Virus record (IMG/VR): IMGVR_UViG_3300028895_000704 | Span: 25,577-89,576 of that record | Source of the DNA: a virus | DNA length: 64,000 bases | Direction: 5' to 3' (one strand) | Shown here: in pieces, positions 17,583 through 25,182 of the stretch | Position numbering within the stretch: the first letter of the stretch is position 1 | Layout of the letters: the number at the start of each line of letters is the position of its first letter | Notes under the pieces: generated by a model | Told to the model about the DNA's origin: nothing | Seen by the model: the letters and a program-made list of their open reading frames with translations, nothing else | The model's database searches: none | Position numbers and translations under genes: made by a program

Positions 17583-18395
17583 ATGGCCAAGAAATGGAAT
17601 CGCTACAGCTACTACTGCGAGACAGAGCAGCTGCACATCGTGGAGGATCAGCTCCGCGACGTCGCGCCTACGCAGTGTCAACACGATGCCGGGCACACAA
17701 TCACAGCCGACAGCGTCTCCATCGTGGAGACCATCCACAAAGGCCAGGTCGAGGTTGAGAACACCGTCGACAAAGAGGATCACGATCCTGTCCGCGTTGT
17801 CGTAGCGCCAGGACGTACCGGCTACCGGATGTGTGACCGTGATATCAAAATCATCACCGCCAAGATGGGCGACGAGTCGTTCGAGGACATGAAGGTCAAT
17901 ATGGCCGATAACGTCCGCATTGGGTGGGGCGAAGTAACCGTGGTGGGCGTCTACAAGGACGACGGAGCTGGCGGCTACGAGCTCTGTGCCGATCAGACCG
18001 ACGCGGACAGCAACGCCTGCCTGACTATCCTGGACTTCCATCCGAACGATCAGGAAGCAACGCCGACAAAGACCGTCTACGAGATCCAGGGCGGCACACT
18101 CTGGGTCGACGACAGCCTGCCGAACGACGCCAACAAGTGGGAGCACCAAGTCTACGTTATCGTGGCACCAAATATCCCGAAGGCGATGGGCGGCGGTGTG
18201 CGGTTCTTCGACGGGTATCTCTACCCGTATAAGGGCAACTGGATGCAAACCAACAACACGCTGGCTATTGAGTTGGACCCTGCACAGTCAATCGAGGTAT
18301 CCCGTCTCCGCGTCTGGGCGTATTACCCAGCAGGTGCCGGGTCGCACACGCATATTCTGCGTCTGCGTACGTTCCGTCCGACGAGTACGTTCTAA
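17583..18395 (+). CDS. Virion-associated protein, paralogous N-terminus
   Basis: A 270-aa protein with AGGAGC before the ATG. Its first 45 residues (YSYYCETEQLHIVED ... QCQHDAGHTI) match the opening of the 17069 product in spacing of Tyr, Cys, Gln/Glu, Cys and GHT, so the two genes share an N-terminal domain. The middle part is charged and beta-rich; the C-terminal 70 residues have a jelly-roll-like beta composition with GVRFFDGYLYPYKG. The family is unknown; a fibre-tip or decoration role is inferred from position. Confidence 0.6.
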   Translation: MAKKWNRYSYYCETEQLHIVEDQLRDVAPTQCQHDAGHTITADSVSIVETIHKGQVEVENTVDKEDHDPVRVVVAPGRTGYRMCDRDIKIITAKMGDESFEDMKVNMADNVRIGWGEVTVVGVYKDDGAGGYELCADQTDADSNACLTILDFHPNDQEATPTKTVYEIQGGTLWVDDSLPNDANKWEHQVYVIVAPNIPKAMGGGVRFFDGYLYPYKGNWMQTNNTLAIELDPAQSIEVSRLRVWAYYPAGAGSHTHILRLRTFRPTSTF

Positions 18396-18405
18396 AGGAA
18401 GAGTG

Positions 18406-19044
18406 ATGCCGATTATCTGGGTAAGAGTACCGAAGTGCGGAGCGACCTCGTTCCTCCATGTGCTTCGAGAGAACGGTATGCAGGCGCGGAACCTCAAGAA
18501 GGTCCAGTGTGCCGGCATCGACAATCTGAACCACCTCAAGAACGAGGTGGCGATCCTGACGGGACCGAACGGCAATTCGTACTACGATTATGCATCCGTG
18601 CGGAACACGTGGTCGTTCGCCGTTGTCCGCAACCCGTGGGCGAGAGTGGTCTCCGCCTGGCGATTCTGCACGCTGCTCAAGAACAAGACGCTGCGACGCG
18701 TGCTGCAGGAGCTGCCACACAAGAACCAGTTCGACGGGATCTACGCGGACGCGGACCCGAGTGAGTTGAAGTCGGCGTGGTACCACTTGACCCTGCCCCA
18801 GGTGCAGTTTGTCAAGGACCGCCAGGGGAACATGCGACCGAACCGGATCATAAAGCTGGAGGAAATCGCCGTTGGAATGGACCCGGTATGGGACCATTTA
18901 GGCCTCCCAAAGCAGGAGATGCCTCGCCTTAATACCTCCGGCCATCCACGGTATACTGAATACTACGACGCGAAAACACGGAAGATGGTGGACCGCCTCT
19001 TCGAAGAGGACATCCAGACATTCGGCTACTCGTTTGGCCTGTAG
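18406..19044 (+). CDS. Sulfotransferase family protein
   Basis: A 212-aa protein with the two PAPS-binding signatures of sulfotransferases. The 5'-phosphosulfate loop is VPKCGATSFLHVL (residues 7-19) and the 3'-phosphate loop is VRNPWARVVSAW (about 73-84). The length suits a minimal Sulfotransfer_2-type domain. It would transfer sulfate from PAPS to a sugar or other hydroxyl acceptor. AAAGGAAGAG precedes the ATG at 18406; the frame is open further upstream but has no good start there. It lies directly after the fibre genes, which suggests that it modifies a fibre, another virion glycan, or the host surface. The acceptor is unknown. Confidence 0.8.
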   Translation: MPIIWVRVPKCGATSFLHVLRENGMQARNLKKVQCAGIDNLNHLKNEVAILTGPNGNSYYDYASVRNTWSFAVVRNPWARVVSAWRFCTLLKNKTLRRVLQELPHKNQFDGIYADADPSELKSAWYHLTLPQVQFVKDRQGNMRPNRIIKLEEIAVGMDPVWDHLGLPKQEMPRLNTSGHPRYTEYYDAKTRKMVDRLFEEDIQTFGYSFGL

Positions 19045-19055
19045 GAGACCACAAA

Positions 19056-19454
19056 ATGGCAATGCCACGCATCACGTCCCGCGCAACGTACACCACGCCG
19101 TCAGCGGTGGAGAAGGATTACACCGACCTAGAGCTCGATCGATTTACCGTGAAGGCCCTGCCCAACGGTGACAAGTTGGTCCGTGCTGAGCTGCGGCCGT
19201 ACAACTGGGACACCAAGGAGTTCGCGAACAGTCGGGCCAACGACAACGTCATCATCAACATTCCCAGCCTTGCCGCTGAAATGGACCGCTGCTCGGCGAT
19301 TCAGGCGGTGGTCAACTCGCTCGGCGATCTGCTCAACAAGCTGGTGATCGAGAAACAGCTGTTGGAAGAGATCGATGCGCTGGAAGAGGGTCAGGACCCG
19401 ACGGGACTGCAGAACCAGCTCAACTCAGTACGCACCCAGCTGGGTGCCACCTAA
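19056..19454 (+). CDS. Tail-module protein, unknown
   Basis: A 132-aa protein starting after AGGAGACC. The first 60 residues are beta-rich; the last 60 form a likely amphipathic helix or short coiled coil (LVIEKQLLEEIDALEEGQ). No family is recognised. It lies between the sulfotransferase and a BppU-like baseplate gene, so a tail accessory role is likely by position. Confidence 0.6.
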   Translation: MAMPRITSRATYTTPSAVEKDYTDLELDRFTVKALPNGDKLVRAELRPYNWDTKEFANSRANDNVIINIPSLAAEMDRCSAIQAVVNSLGDLLNKLVIEKQLLEEIDALEEGQDPTGLQNQLNSVRTQLGAT

Positions 19455-19465
19455 GGAGCCCCATC

Positions 19466-20539
19466 ATGGCGCGGTCAGACGCAATCAATGTTCGCTCTCC
19501 GGTTATCTCTACAGCCTATGACGAGCTGCTCACTCGCAAGAAGCGAGCAATCGCCATGGATCAGGGAACGTGCGGGATGCTGCAGGTAACCCTGCTGCGC
19601 GAGGGCTATCCGATCAACCTCGAGGATCTGACGATCGCGACCGAGCCCGACACCAACCAGAACGTCGGCGAGCAAGACTGGGAGAACTTCGGCTGGAACG
19701 ACTGGGATACCTTCATGTTCATTGAAGGCCCGCTGATCGACCCGGAGTGCAGCCTGAGTCACAGCCACGAATCGTCCTGTGCCATCGAGTTGCCTGTCGT
19801 CAAGGTCCGCTGGCGGGAGGCCTCACTGATCGACAAGAACCTCTACCAGAACGAGGCCGTGATCTTCGATGCCGAGAAGGGCATCGTGCGTGTGGAGGTC
19901 CCGGAACAGATCTACACGAAGACCGGCATCTATCTGGTGAACTTCGGCATCTTCGAGCCGGGCGTGGACCCGGACACCGATACCGATGCCTGTCCGGTGT
20001 GGCTGTACGAGGTCTACCTGTACGTCGGCCACAGCGCATGGCACAATCCGCAGCAGAACCCGCAGGTAGGCCCGCCGACCATCGACGACGTGCGGCTGGG
20101 CCTCCGTGACGCCGACCCGCTCATGAACGAGCTGATCGACAACTTCGACTTCGACCTGACGGAGATCTGCTTCGCCGCCGTGAGGACAGTCACCTTCTGG
20201 AACAACCAGCCTCCGCCGATCCTCGGGGCCACGTACTCCACCAAGAACTTCCCGTTCAGGGAGATCTGGCTGGCCGGCATCCACCACTACCTGTTCGAGC
20301 TGGCCGAGGAGCATTACCGCCGGAACAAGCTGCAGTACAGCGCCGGTGGGGTATCGCTCGACGACAAGGCCAAGGCCCGCGACTACAACCAGGCCTGGAA
20401 GGAACGGTTCCAGAAGTTCCGATCGCTCGTGATGCATCAGAAGGCCTCCATCAACATGTCCAAGTGCTTCAGCGCGTTTGGTGCGGGCTACGGATACGGC
20501 TACGGATATGGAAGGGCAGGTTATGGCTACCGCTGGTAA
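19466..20539 (+). CDS. Baseplate-type structural protein (BppU-like N-terminus)
   Basis: A 357-aa structural protein. Residues 25-190 read like a BppU-type baseplate domain: a strand with [19 protein letters not shown], a central [10 protein letters not shown], and [20 protein letters not shown], which has the turn pattern of these immunoglobulin-like units. The C-terminal half is helical and ends in a Gly/Tyr repeat ([15 protein letters not shown]). The last 17 bases are overlapped by the HNH gene that starts at 20523. The BppU similarity is a pattern judgement, not a search result. Confidence 0.55.
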   Translation: MARSDAINVRSPVISTAYDELLTRKKRAIAMDQGTCGMLQVTLLREGYPINLEDLTIATEPDTNQNVGEQDWENFGWNDWDTFMFIEGPLIDPECSLSHSHESSCAIELPVVKVRWREASLIDKNLYQNEAVIFDAEKGIVRVEVPEQIYTKTGIYLVNFGIFEPGVDPDTDTDACPVWLYEVYLYVGHSAWHNPQQNPQVGPPTIDDVRLGLRDADPLMNELIDNFDFDLTEICFAAVRTVTFWNNQPPPILGATYSTKNFPFREIWLAGIHHYLFELAEEHYRRNKLQYSAGGVSLDDKAKARDYNQAWKERFQKFRSLVMHQKASINMSKCFSAFGAGYGYGYGYGRAGYGYRW

Positions 20540-20972
20540 GACCAAGACGAAACGCTGTAGCAAGTGCAAGGAGTCGAAGCCGCTGACGGAGTTCAACAAG
20601 AGCCGTGGCAGCAGCGACGGGCTGCACAATTACTGCCGTAAGTGCTGCCGCGTGCATGAGCGCGAATGGCGAGCAAAACATGGCAATACGCCAGAATACC
20701 GGGCGCGGTGCAGCGCAAACGAACGCAAACGCCGGTACGGTATAGACAACTACGACGAGCTCTTGGAGAAACAGGCTGGCGTGTGTGCCATCTGCGGTAA
20801 CACGGAGACGGCTACCCTGCGCGGTAAAGTGAAACGTCTTGCTGTGGATCACGACCATGCGACCGGAAAGATCCGCGGCCTTTTGTGTAACAACTGCAAC
20901 AACATGCTCGGACGGTCCCAAGACAATCCAGACACCCTGCGTAAAGCCGCCAACTACCTGGAGCAGGCATAA
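20523..20972 (+). CDS. HNH homing endonuclease (endonuclease VII type)
   Basis: A 149-aa HNH nuclease closely related to that at 1560-2027. N-terminal CSKC and CRKC pairs are followed by CAICG, the catalytic AVDHDHAT, and LLCNNCN, ending [15 protein letters not shown]. The ATG at 20523 is used because GGGCAGG lies just upstream; this places the start inside the Gly/Tyr tail of the preceding gene. The stop overlaps the next start (TAATG). Unlike the first copy, its base composition resembles its neighbours. Confidence 0.85.
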   Translation: MATAGKTKTKRCSKCKESKPLTEFNKSRGSSDGLHNYCRKCCRVHEREWRAKHGNTPEYRARCSANERKRRYGIDNYDELLEKQAGVCAICGNTETATLRGKVKRLAVDHDHATGKIRGLLCNNCNNMLGRSQDNPDTLRKAANYLEQA

Positions 20973-21790
20973 TGCCCAGAACTCGTGACAACTACGGCGA
21001 GCCGTTCGATCGCATCTACGTGGACTATGCCCTGCGCTCCGGCGTAGCGCGTGTCACGTGGGAGCTCCGCGACGATTTCCTCTGGCCAGAGCCGCATTCG
21101 TTCCAGCTCCAGGCGAACCCCAACTGGGACGAGCCGGACGACTGGGAGGATGTCGGTGCGCCTGTCGTCAACCAGTTCTACGCCATCGACGATGAGCAAC
21201 GGGAGTGCGGCAAGGGCCTGCGGGCGGCCTACCGCGTGGTCCTGACGACCAGCGAGGAGACGTACACGTCCGAGGTGGCCCAGACGTACGGCAACATGAC
21301 CAAGCGCCAGTGGCTGCTGGCCCGGGCCATGATGCGCCGGTTCCGCCTGCAATCCAGGCAGCTCGAGAAGTTCCCCGGCTACCTCATGAAACGCAGGATC
21401 CACAATGCTGTATGCACAGAGTGTGTCCACCCCATCACGGGCGGCATCATCAACTCGGACTGTCTTGCGTGCAAGGGCACCGGCAAGGTCGACGGATACT
21501 GGAAAGCTGTGGAGGATACGCTGTTCGAGTGCGCCCCCGAGAACGAGGACACCAAGCGTAGCCAGCGCGGCACCGTCAATGACAACGTCATCGTGGGGCG
21601 GTTCATTGGAATTCCCCCGGTAAAACGGAACGACGTCTGGATCGAAGCAGATAGTGACCGAAGGTACGTCGTCAACTCCGTCCGCGGGGTGGCGGAGTTG
21701 CGACGCGTCCCCCTGATTGTACAAGCCGAGCTTCGGCTGGTAGAATTTGGTGACGTGCTGTACGATGTGGATCCAGAGGAGGGGAACTAA
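20972..21790 (+). CDS. Virion structural protein with zinc-ribbon-like motif
   Basis: A 272-aa protein. The first 105 residues form a beta-rich domain (ARVTWELRDDFLWPEPHSF). A helical segment (MTKRQWLLARAMMRRFRLQSRQ) is followed by four Cys arranged as CTEC and CLAC around a loop (about 148-167), like a zinc ribbon. The C-terminus (VKRNDVWIEADSDRRYVVNSV) resembles head-closure or tail-completion proteins that carry such a beta barrel. It is chained by one-base overlaps to both neighbours. The family is not certain. Confidence 0.6.
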   Translation: MPRTRDNYGEPFDRIYVDYALRSGVARVTWELRDDFLWPEPHSFQLQANPNWDEPDDWEDVGAPVVNQFYAIDDEQRECGKGLRAAYRVVLTTSEETYTSEVAQTYGNMTKRQWLLARAMMRRFRLQSRQLEKFPGYLMKRRIHNAVCTECVHPITGGIINSDCLACKGTGKVDGYWKAVEDTLFECAPENEDTKRSQRGTVNDNVIVGRFIGIPPVKRNDVWIEADSDRRYVVNSVRGVAELRRVPLIVQAELRLVEFGDVLYDVDPEEGN

Positions 21791-21975
21791 TGCCAGTACA
21801 AGGCGCGCCTGAGAAACTGCAGCCGCAAGAGCCGGAAGAGGCCCCGCGCAACCCGTTCCTGCTGCCGATAAGCATCAGACGCTGGAAACCGCCGCAATAT
21901 CTCATCGACATCTTCGACGATGAGCTATCCAAACAGGAACGAGCAAATGCCGGAAGATTGGACCTCAACTCCTGA
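21790..21975 (+). CDS. Small Pro-rich protein, unknown
   Basis: A 61-aa protein starting on a one-base overlap (CTAATG) with the previous gene. It is Pro/Glu-rich at the N-terminus with a short amphipathic helix at the end (IDIFDDELSKQERANAG). The next gene starts inside its 3' end at 21947. The gene call rests on overlap architecture and codon bias. It may be a linker peptide of the tail operon. Confidence 0.5.
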   Translation: MPVQGAPEKLQPQEPEEAPRNPFLLPISIRRWKPPQYLIDIFDDELSKQERANAGRLDLNS

Positions 21976-22576
21976 TACGTTGTGCGCGCTGGGGCCCACG
22001 CCCCAGATCATGACTAGCCTGTTCCTCACCTGGCTGCGTGAGCATTTCTCGGACTCGGACAACATCGAGCACGCCATCTTCCGTGATCGGTTGTGGGACT
22101 CCGAGGCCTGCGCCACCCGCGTCATGATCGAGGACGCGACGGTCTGGACGCCGGAGATGACCCAGCGCCGCCCGGCCCTGCTGGTCAAGCGGAACTCCTG
22201 GGAGCATACGAAACGCTTCACGTTCGACAGCCAGTCGGGCACGACCGAGGACGGACGCCCTACATACACCAAGCTGTGGCGGGGCAGCCACACGATCTTC
22301 GCCGTCTCCCCGGAAGGAGGGGAGTGCGAGATCCTTGTGGCCGAGACCTATCGATTCCTGATGCACTTCGGACCGATATTCCGGCAGTACTTCAACCTGA
22401 TGAAGTTCGAGTTGCTGCAGGTTGGCGAACTCTCGATGATCGAGGAGACCAGCAAGGCCTACGCCTGCCCGATCACCGTCGCGTACGGTTGGCAGGAGAA
22501 CTGGGCCATCCGACCATGGGGTCCCAACATCACCGACCTGCGGCTGTCGCAAATCTTCGAGACATACTACGGGTAA
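21947..22576 (+). CDS. Tail-module protein, unknown
   Basis: A 209-aa protein. The ATG at 21947 is chosen over 21920 because AGGA lies eight bases upstream. It has an alpha/beta composition with a central strand region (LLVKRNSWEHTKRFTFDS) and a hydrophobic aromatic helix (ETYRFLMHFGPIFRQYF). It lies immediately before the sheath gene, where tail-terminator or sheath-associated proteins are often encoded. No recognised family. Confidence 0.6.
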   Translation: MPEDWTSTPDTLCALGPTPQIMTSLFLTWLREHFSDSDNIEHAIFRDRLWDSEACATRVMIEDATVWTPEMTQRRPALLVKRNSWEHTKRFTFDSQSGTTEDGRPTYTKLWRGSHTIFAVSPEGGECEILVAETYRFLMHFGPIFRQYFNLMKFELLQVGELSMIEETSKAYACPITVAYGWQENWAIRPWGPNITDLRLSQIFETYYG

Positions 22577-22588
22577 AGGGAGAGATTG

Positions 22589-24586
22589 ATGTTCAGTTTG
22601 TCACGGGAGCTGGTCCACAGCGAGGCCAAGGCCGTCGGTGCCGACATGCTCGACCGCCAGCAGGCCCTCATCGTGGGCGGGAACGCCCAACTCTATCGCT
22701 ATTCTGTGGAAGACGAGCGTGCCCTGATCGGCATCGGCAAGTACGACTGCGACAACGGTACGGAATACCCGTACCCGTACCGCCCCGAGAACAGCGTCAT
22801 CGACCAGCGGAGCGTCCGGCTGTACGCCGACAACGTCTACCTGCAGATCCACCAGGCATACGGCGGATTCACGCCGGACCAGGAACATTACGATCGCCTG
22901 GTCACCGAGGACGAGTGCCTCATGGAAGACTGCGTTGTCGGCGCCGTCATCGATGTCAAGCTGGACGATCTGCACTTCAGCGCCAAGGTGCTGGGGCATG
23001 CCAAAGACGGAGACTACTACGCCCTGGTTCTTAGCCGAAACCTGCCAGCGCCGATGCGGGCCGCGGATCCTGCGAAGATGCGGTTCCGCGCCTGTGTCGT
23101 ACGGCACGACATCGAGATCCCGGTCGAAGCGTTCGACGGCCAGGTCGACAACTGGTGCGCCCGCGCCGACCACGTCGTCGTTGGCGGCGGCATCTATCTG
23201 GCCGACAGCGGTTGGATCGACGACGGTGAGCCGCACCCGCTCCCGATCGTGGAGGCCGACCTCTACATCCAGTACAAGGCCTGGCGTAGCGAGTTTGCAG
23301 ACACCGTCTACGCCCTGGCGGATGGCGAGGATCTCGATCTGATCCCCGGACAGGAGTCGCCGGCCAACCCGCTGAAGTTCGGTGTGAAAATGGCGAAGCT
23401 GCACTCTAATATCACTGCTGTCAAATTCATCGCCGTGCCGGACCCGGACGATCCGGCATCCTGGGTTGAGACCCTCCGGCGTGCTGGAAAGTTCCGGTTC
23501 TACAGCGTCGTGCCGATGACCACCGATCCGGCAGTCCAGGAGGCCGTGATACAGCTCGTAGACGACCGTTCCCAGGCCGCCACGGGCCGGGAGTGTGTCA
23601 CGTGGCTCCCGCTGCAGGCGCGCGCTACCGTGGCTGTGGCGGACGCCTCGAACAGCGTGGACGGGGCGCCGCTGAAGGCCGTGGTCCGGGAGCAGCCCGG
23701 TGGTGGGGCCTTCCTGGTGGACGTTCAGGAGGGAAATGCGCAATTCCTGTCGCTGGGGGTCCAACCGGGCGATATCCTGCGTTACAACGTCGGCGAAAAT
23801 GGGTATATTGAATATGTCATCCACGCAGTCCTGAACGAGGACGCGGTGGTTGTCCAGGATAGCCAGGGCATCCAACCGTCTGACTTCGCCCACCCGGTCG
23901 AAGTCTGGAGGACATTGGATTCAGACGCAATGGCCGCGCGGGTCGCCGCGAAGGCCAAAGAGTATGGCAGCAAACGCGTCCGTGCCGTGTGGCCGGACCG
24001 TGCCATTGGTGGCGGGGTAGCATTCGACGGAATGTACGTGTGCGCAGCGCTCGCCGGACTCCGGTCCGGCTGCGCGCCGCACCAAAGTTTGGCCGGCGTA
24101 GAGCTAGCCGGCATCGACGAATTGCCAAGGACCGACGAGCTGTTCACGGAGGAGCAGCTCGAGATGTTGACAGACTTTGGAGTGTGGGTGGTCAGCGCCG
24201 ACGACGGTGTCGCCCGCTCTCTACGAGGCTTGACGACAGCAGCGTACGGTGATCCATCGCAACACGATGAGGCGGTGGTCACCAACCTGGATTGTATCTG
24301 TGGAGCGCTGCGAGATGAGTTGAGGTCGACCATCGGTAAAGCGCATGGCGCGGGCCAGATCCAGCATCATGTCATCGCCAAGGCGCACGGTCAACTCAAC
24401 GCTATGTGCGTGACGAGATCACCGCGGGTGGGCAGGCAGCTGATCGACAAGACGGTTCGCGTCGTCCGTCGACACGCTTTCCTGAGCAACCGACTTGTGT
24501 TGAGCCTACGTCTCGTGGTACCGGTACCACAGGAACGTGGGATCACCGCTGGTAATGTCGAGGTGTACCAGCAGATTATCGTATAA
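22589..24586 (+). CDS. Putative tail sheath protein
   Basis: A 665-aa protein, probably the contractile sheath. The C-terminal part has the sheath pattern: GGGVAFDGMYVCAALAGL (about 474-491), then RSGCAPHQSLAGVELAGID and a following FTEEQLEMLTDFGVWVV, and finally a long helix-strand tail (LDCICGALRDELRSTIGKA ... NVEVYQQIIV) as in sheath C-terminal domains. The N-terminal 350 residues are beta-rich inserts. GGGAGAG precedes the ATG at 22589. The following gene has tail-tube size, which strengthens the call. Confidence 0.7.
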   Translation: MFSLSRELVHSEAKAVGADMLDRQQALIVGGNAQLYRYSVEDERALIGIGKYDCDNGTEYPYPYRPENSVIDQRSVRLYADNVYLQIHQAYGGFTPDQEHYDRLVTEDECLMEDCVVGAVIDVKLDDLHFSAKVLGHAKDGDYYALVLSRNLPAPMRAADPAKMRFRACVVRHDIEIPVEAFDGQVDNWCARADHVVVGGGIYLADSGWIDDGEPHPLPIVEADLYIQYKAWRSEFADTVYALADGEDLDLIPGQESPANPLKFGVKMAKLHSNITAVKFIAVPDPDDPASWVETLRRAGKFRFYSVVPMTTDPAVQEAVIQLVDDRSQAATGRECVTWLPLQARATVAVADASNSVDGAPLKAVVREQPGGGAFLVDVQEGNAQFLSLGVQPGDILRYNVGENGYIEYVIHAVLNEDAVVVQDSQGIQPSDFAHPVEVWRTLDSDAMAARVAAKAKEYGSKRVRAVWPDRAIGGGVAFDGMYVCAALAGLRSGCAPHQSLAGVELAGIDELPRTDELFTEEQLEMLTDFGVWVVSADDGVARSLRGLTTAAYGDPSQHDEAVVTNLDCICGALRDELRSTIGKAHGAGQIQHHVIAKAHGQLNAMCVTRSPRVGRQLIDKTVRVVRRHAFLSNRLVLSLRLVVPVPQERGITAGNVEVYQQIIV

Positions 24587-24602
24587 TCGCCAGGATTGGC
24601 GA
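24582..24602 (+). promoter_or_regulatory. TATAAT box and hairpin between sheath and tube genes
   Basis: TATAAT (24582-24587) overlaps the sheath stop codon and runs into the perfect hairpin TCGCCA-GGAT-TGGCGA (24587-24602). No convincing -35 is seen at the usual distance. It could be a promoter for the abundant tube protein or a chance overlap with a processing hairpin. Confidence 0.3.
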
Positions 24603-24629
24603 ACTTGACCAACATGGAGGTTAAAGCCA

Positions 24630-25106
24630 ATGGCTCAAGACATTTTCTCCCGTGAAGTCACCTTTGGTGGTGCGTTCTCTGCTGACGGGGCCTCGCTGGC
24701 ATTCGACGAATTCGGCGCTGGCTTGCTCGCTCAAAGCGTGCAATGGCAATACCAGCAGAACGTCACACGATTGTACGAGGTCGCGTCGAGCGACGTGTAT
24801 CTCGTTGCCGGTCGAACCCAAGGGCAGGCAACCGTGCAGCGGGTCATGGGACCTGCCGCGCTTGCTGAAGCATTCTACGAAACCTACGGCGACGTGTGTA
24901 ACGCCGACACCAACACCCTGACGTTTACCGCCCAGGCGAACTGCGCCTCCGGTGGCGACACCGGTGATACGGTGACGATCGTCATGAACTCCGTGGTCAT
25001 CGTCGGCTACGGTGGGGCGGTGACGGCGCAGGACATGGTTGTCAACGAATCGCTGACACTGTTGTTCCTCTGGCTGACCTACGGAGTAGCCGCACCAGCA
25101 CCGTAG
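24630..25106 (+). CDS. Putative tail tube protein
   Basis: A 158-aa protein directly after the sheath gene, with TGGAGG before the ATG. Size and beta-rich pattern (DVYLVAGRTQGQATVQRVMGP, VTIVMNSVVIVGYGG) fit the tube fold of contractile phages, and sheath-tube order is the usual one. The middle section ADTNTLTFTAQANC is likely a loop-strand. A stem-loop follows the gene. No catalytic motifs are expected. Confidence 0.65.
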   Translation: MAQDIFSREVTFGGAFSADGASLAFDEFGAGLLAQSVQWQYQQNVTRLYEVASSDVYLVAGRTQGQATVQRVMGPAALAEAFYETYGDVCNADTNTLTFTAQANCASGGDTGDTVTIVMNSVVIVGYGGAVTAQDMVVNESLTLLFLWLTYGVAAPAP

Positions 25107-25123
25107 TGATCAGCATTGGTATT

Positions 25124-25149
25124 GGGGGCCCGGCATCAGCCGGGCCCCC
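25124..25149 (+). terminator. Stem-loop after the tube gene
   Basis: GGGGGCCCGGC (25124-25134), loop ATCA, GCCGGGCCCCC (25139-25149) form a perfect 11-bp GC stem. It lacks a T-run, so it may be a stability or partial termination element after an abundant message. Confidence 0.55.
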
Positions 25150-25182
25150 TAGGGCGTACTCAGCCCATAACCGGATAAGACA

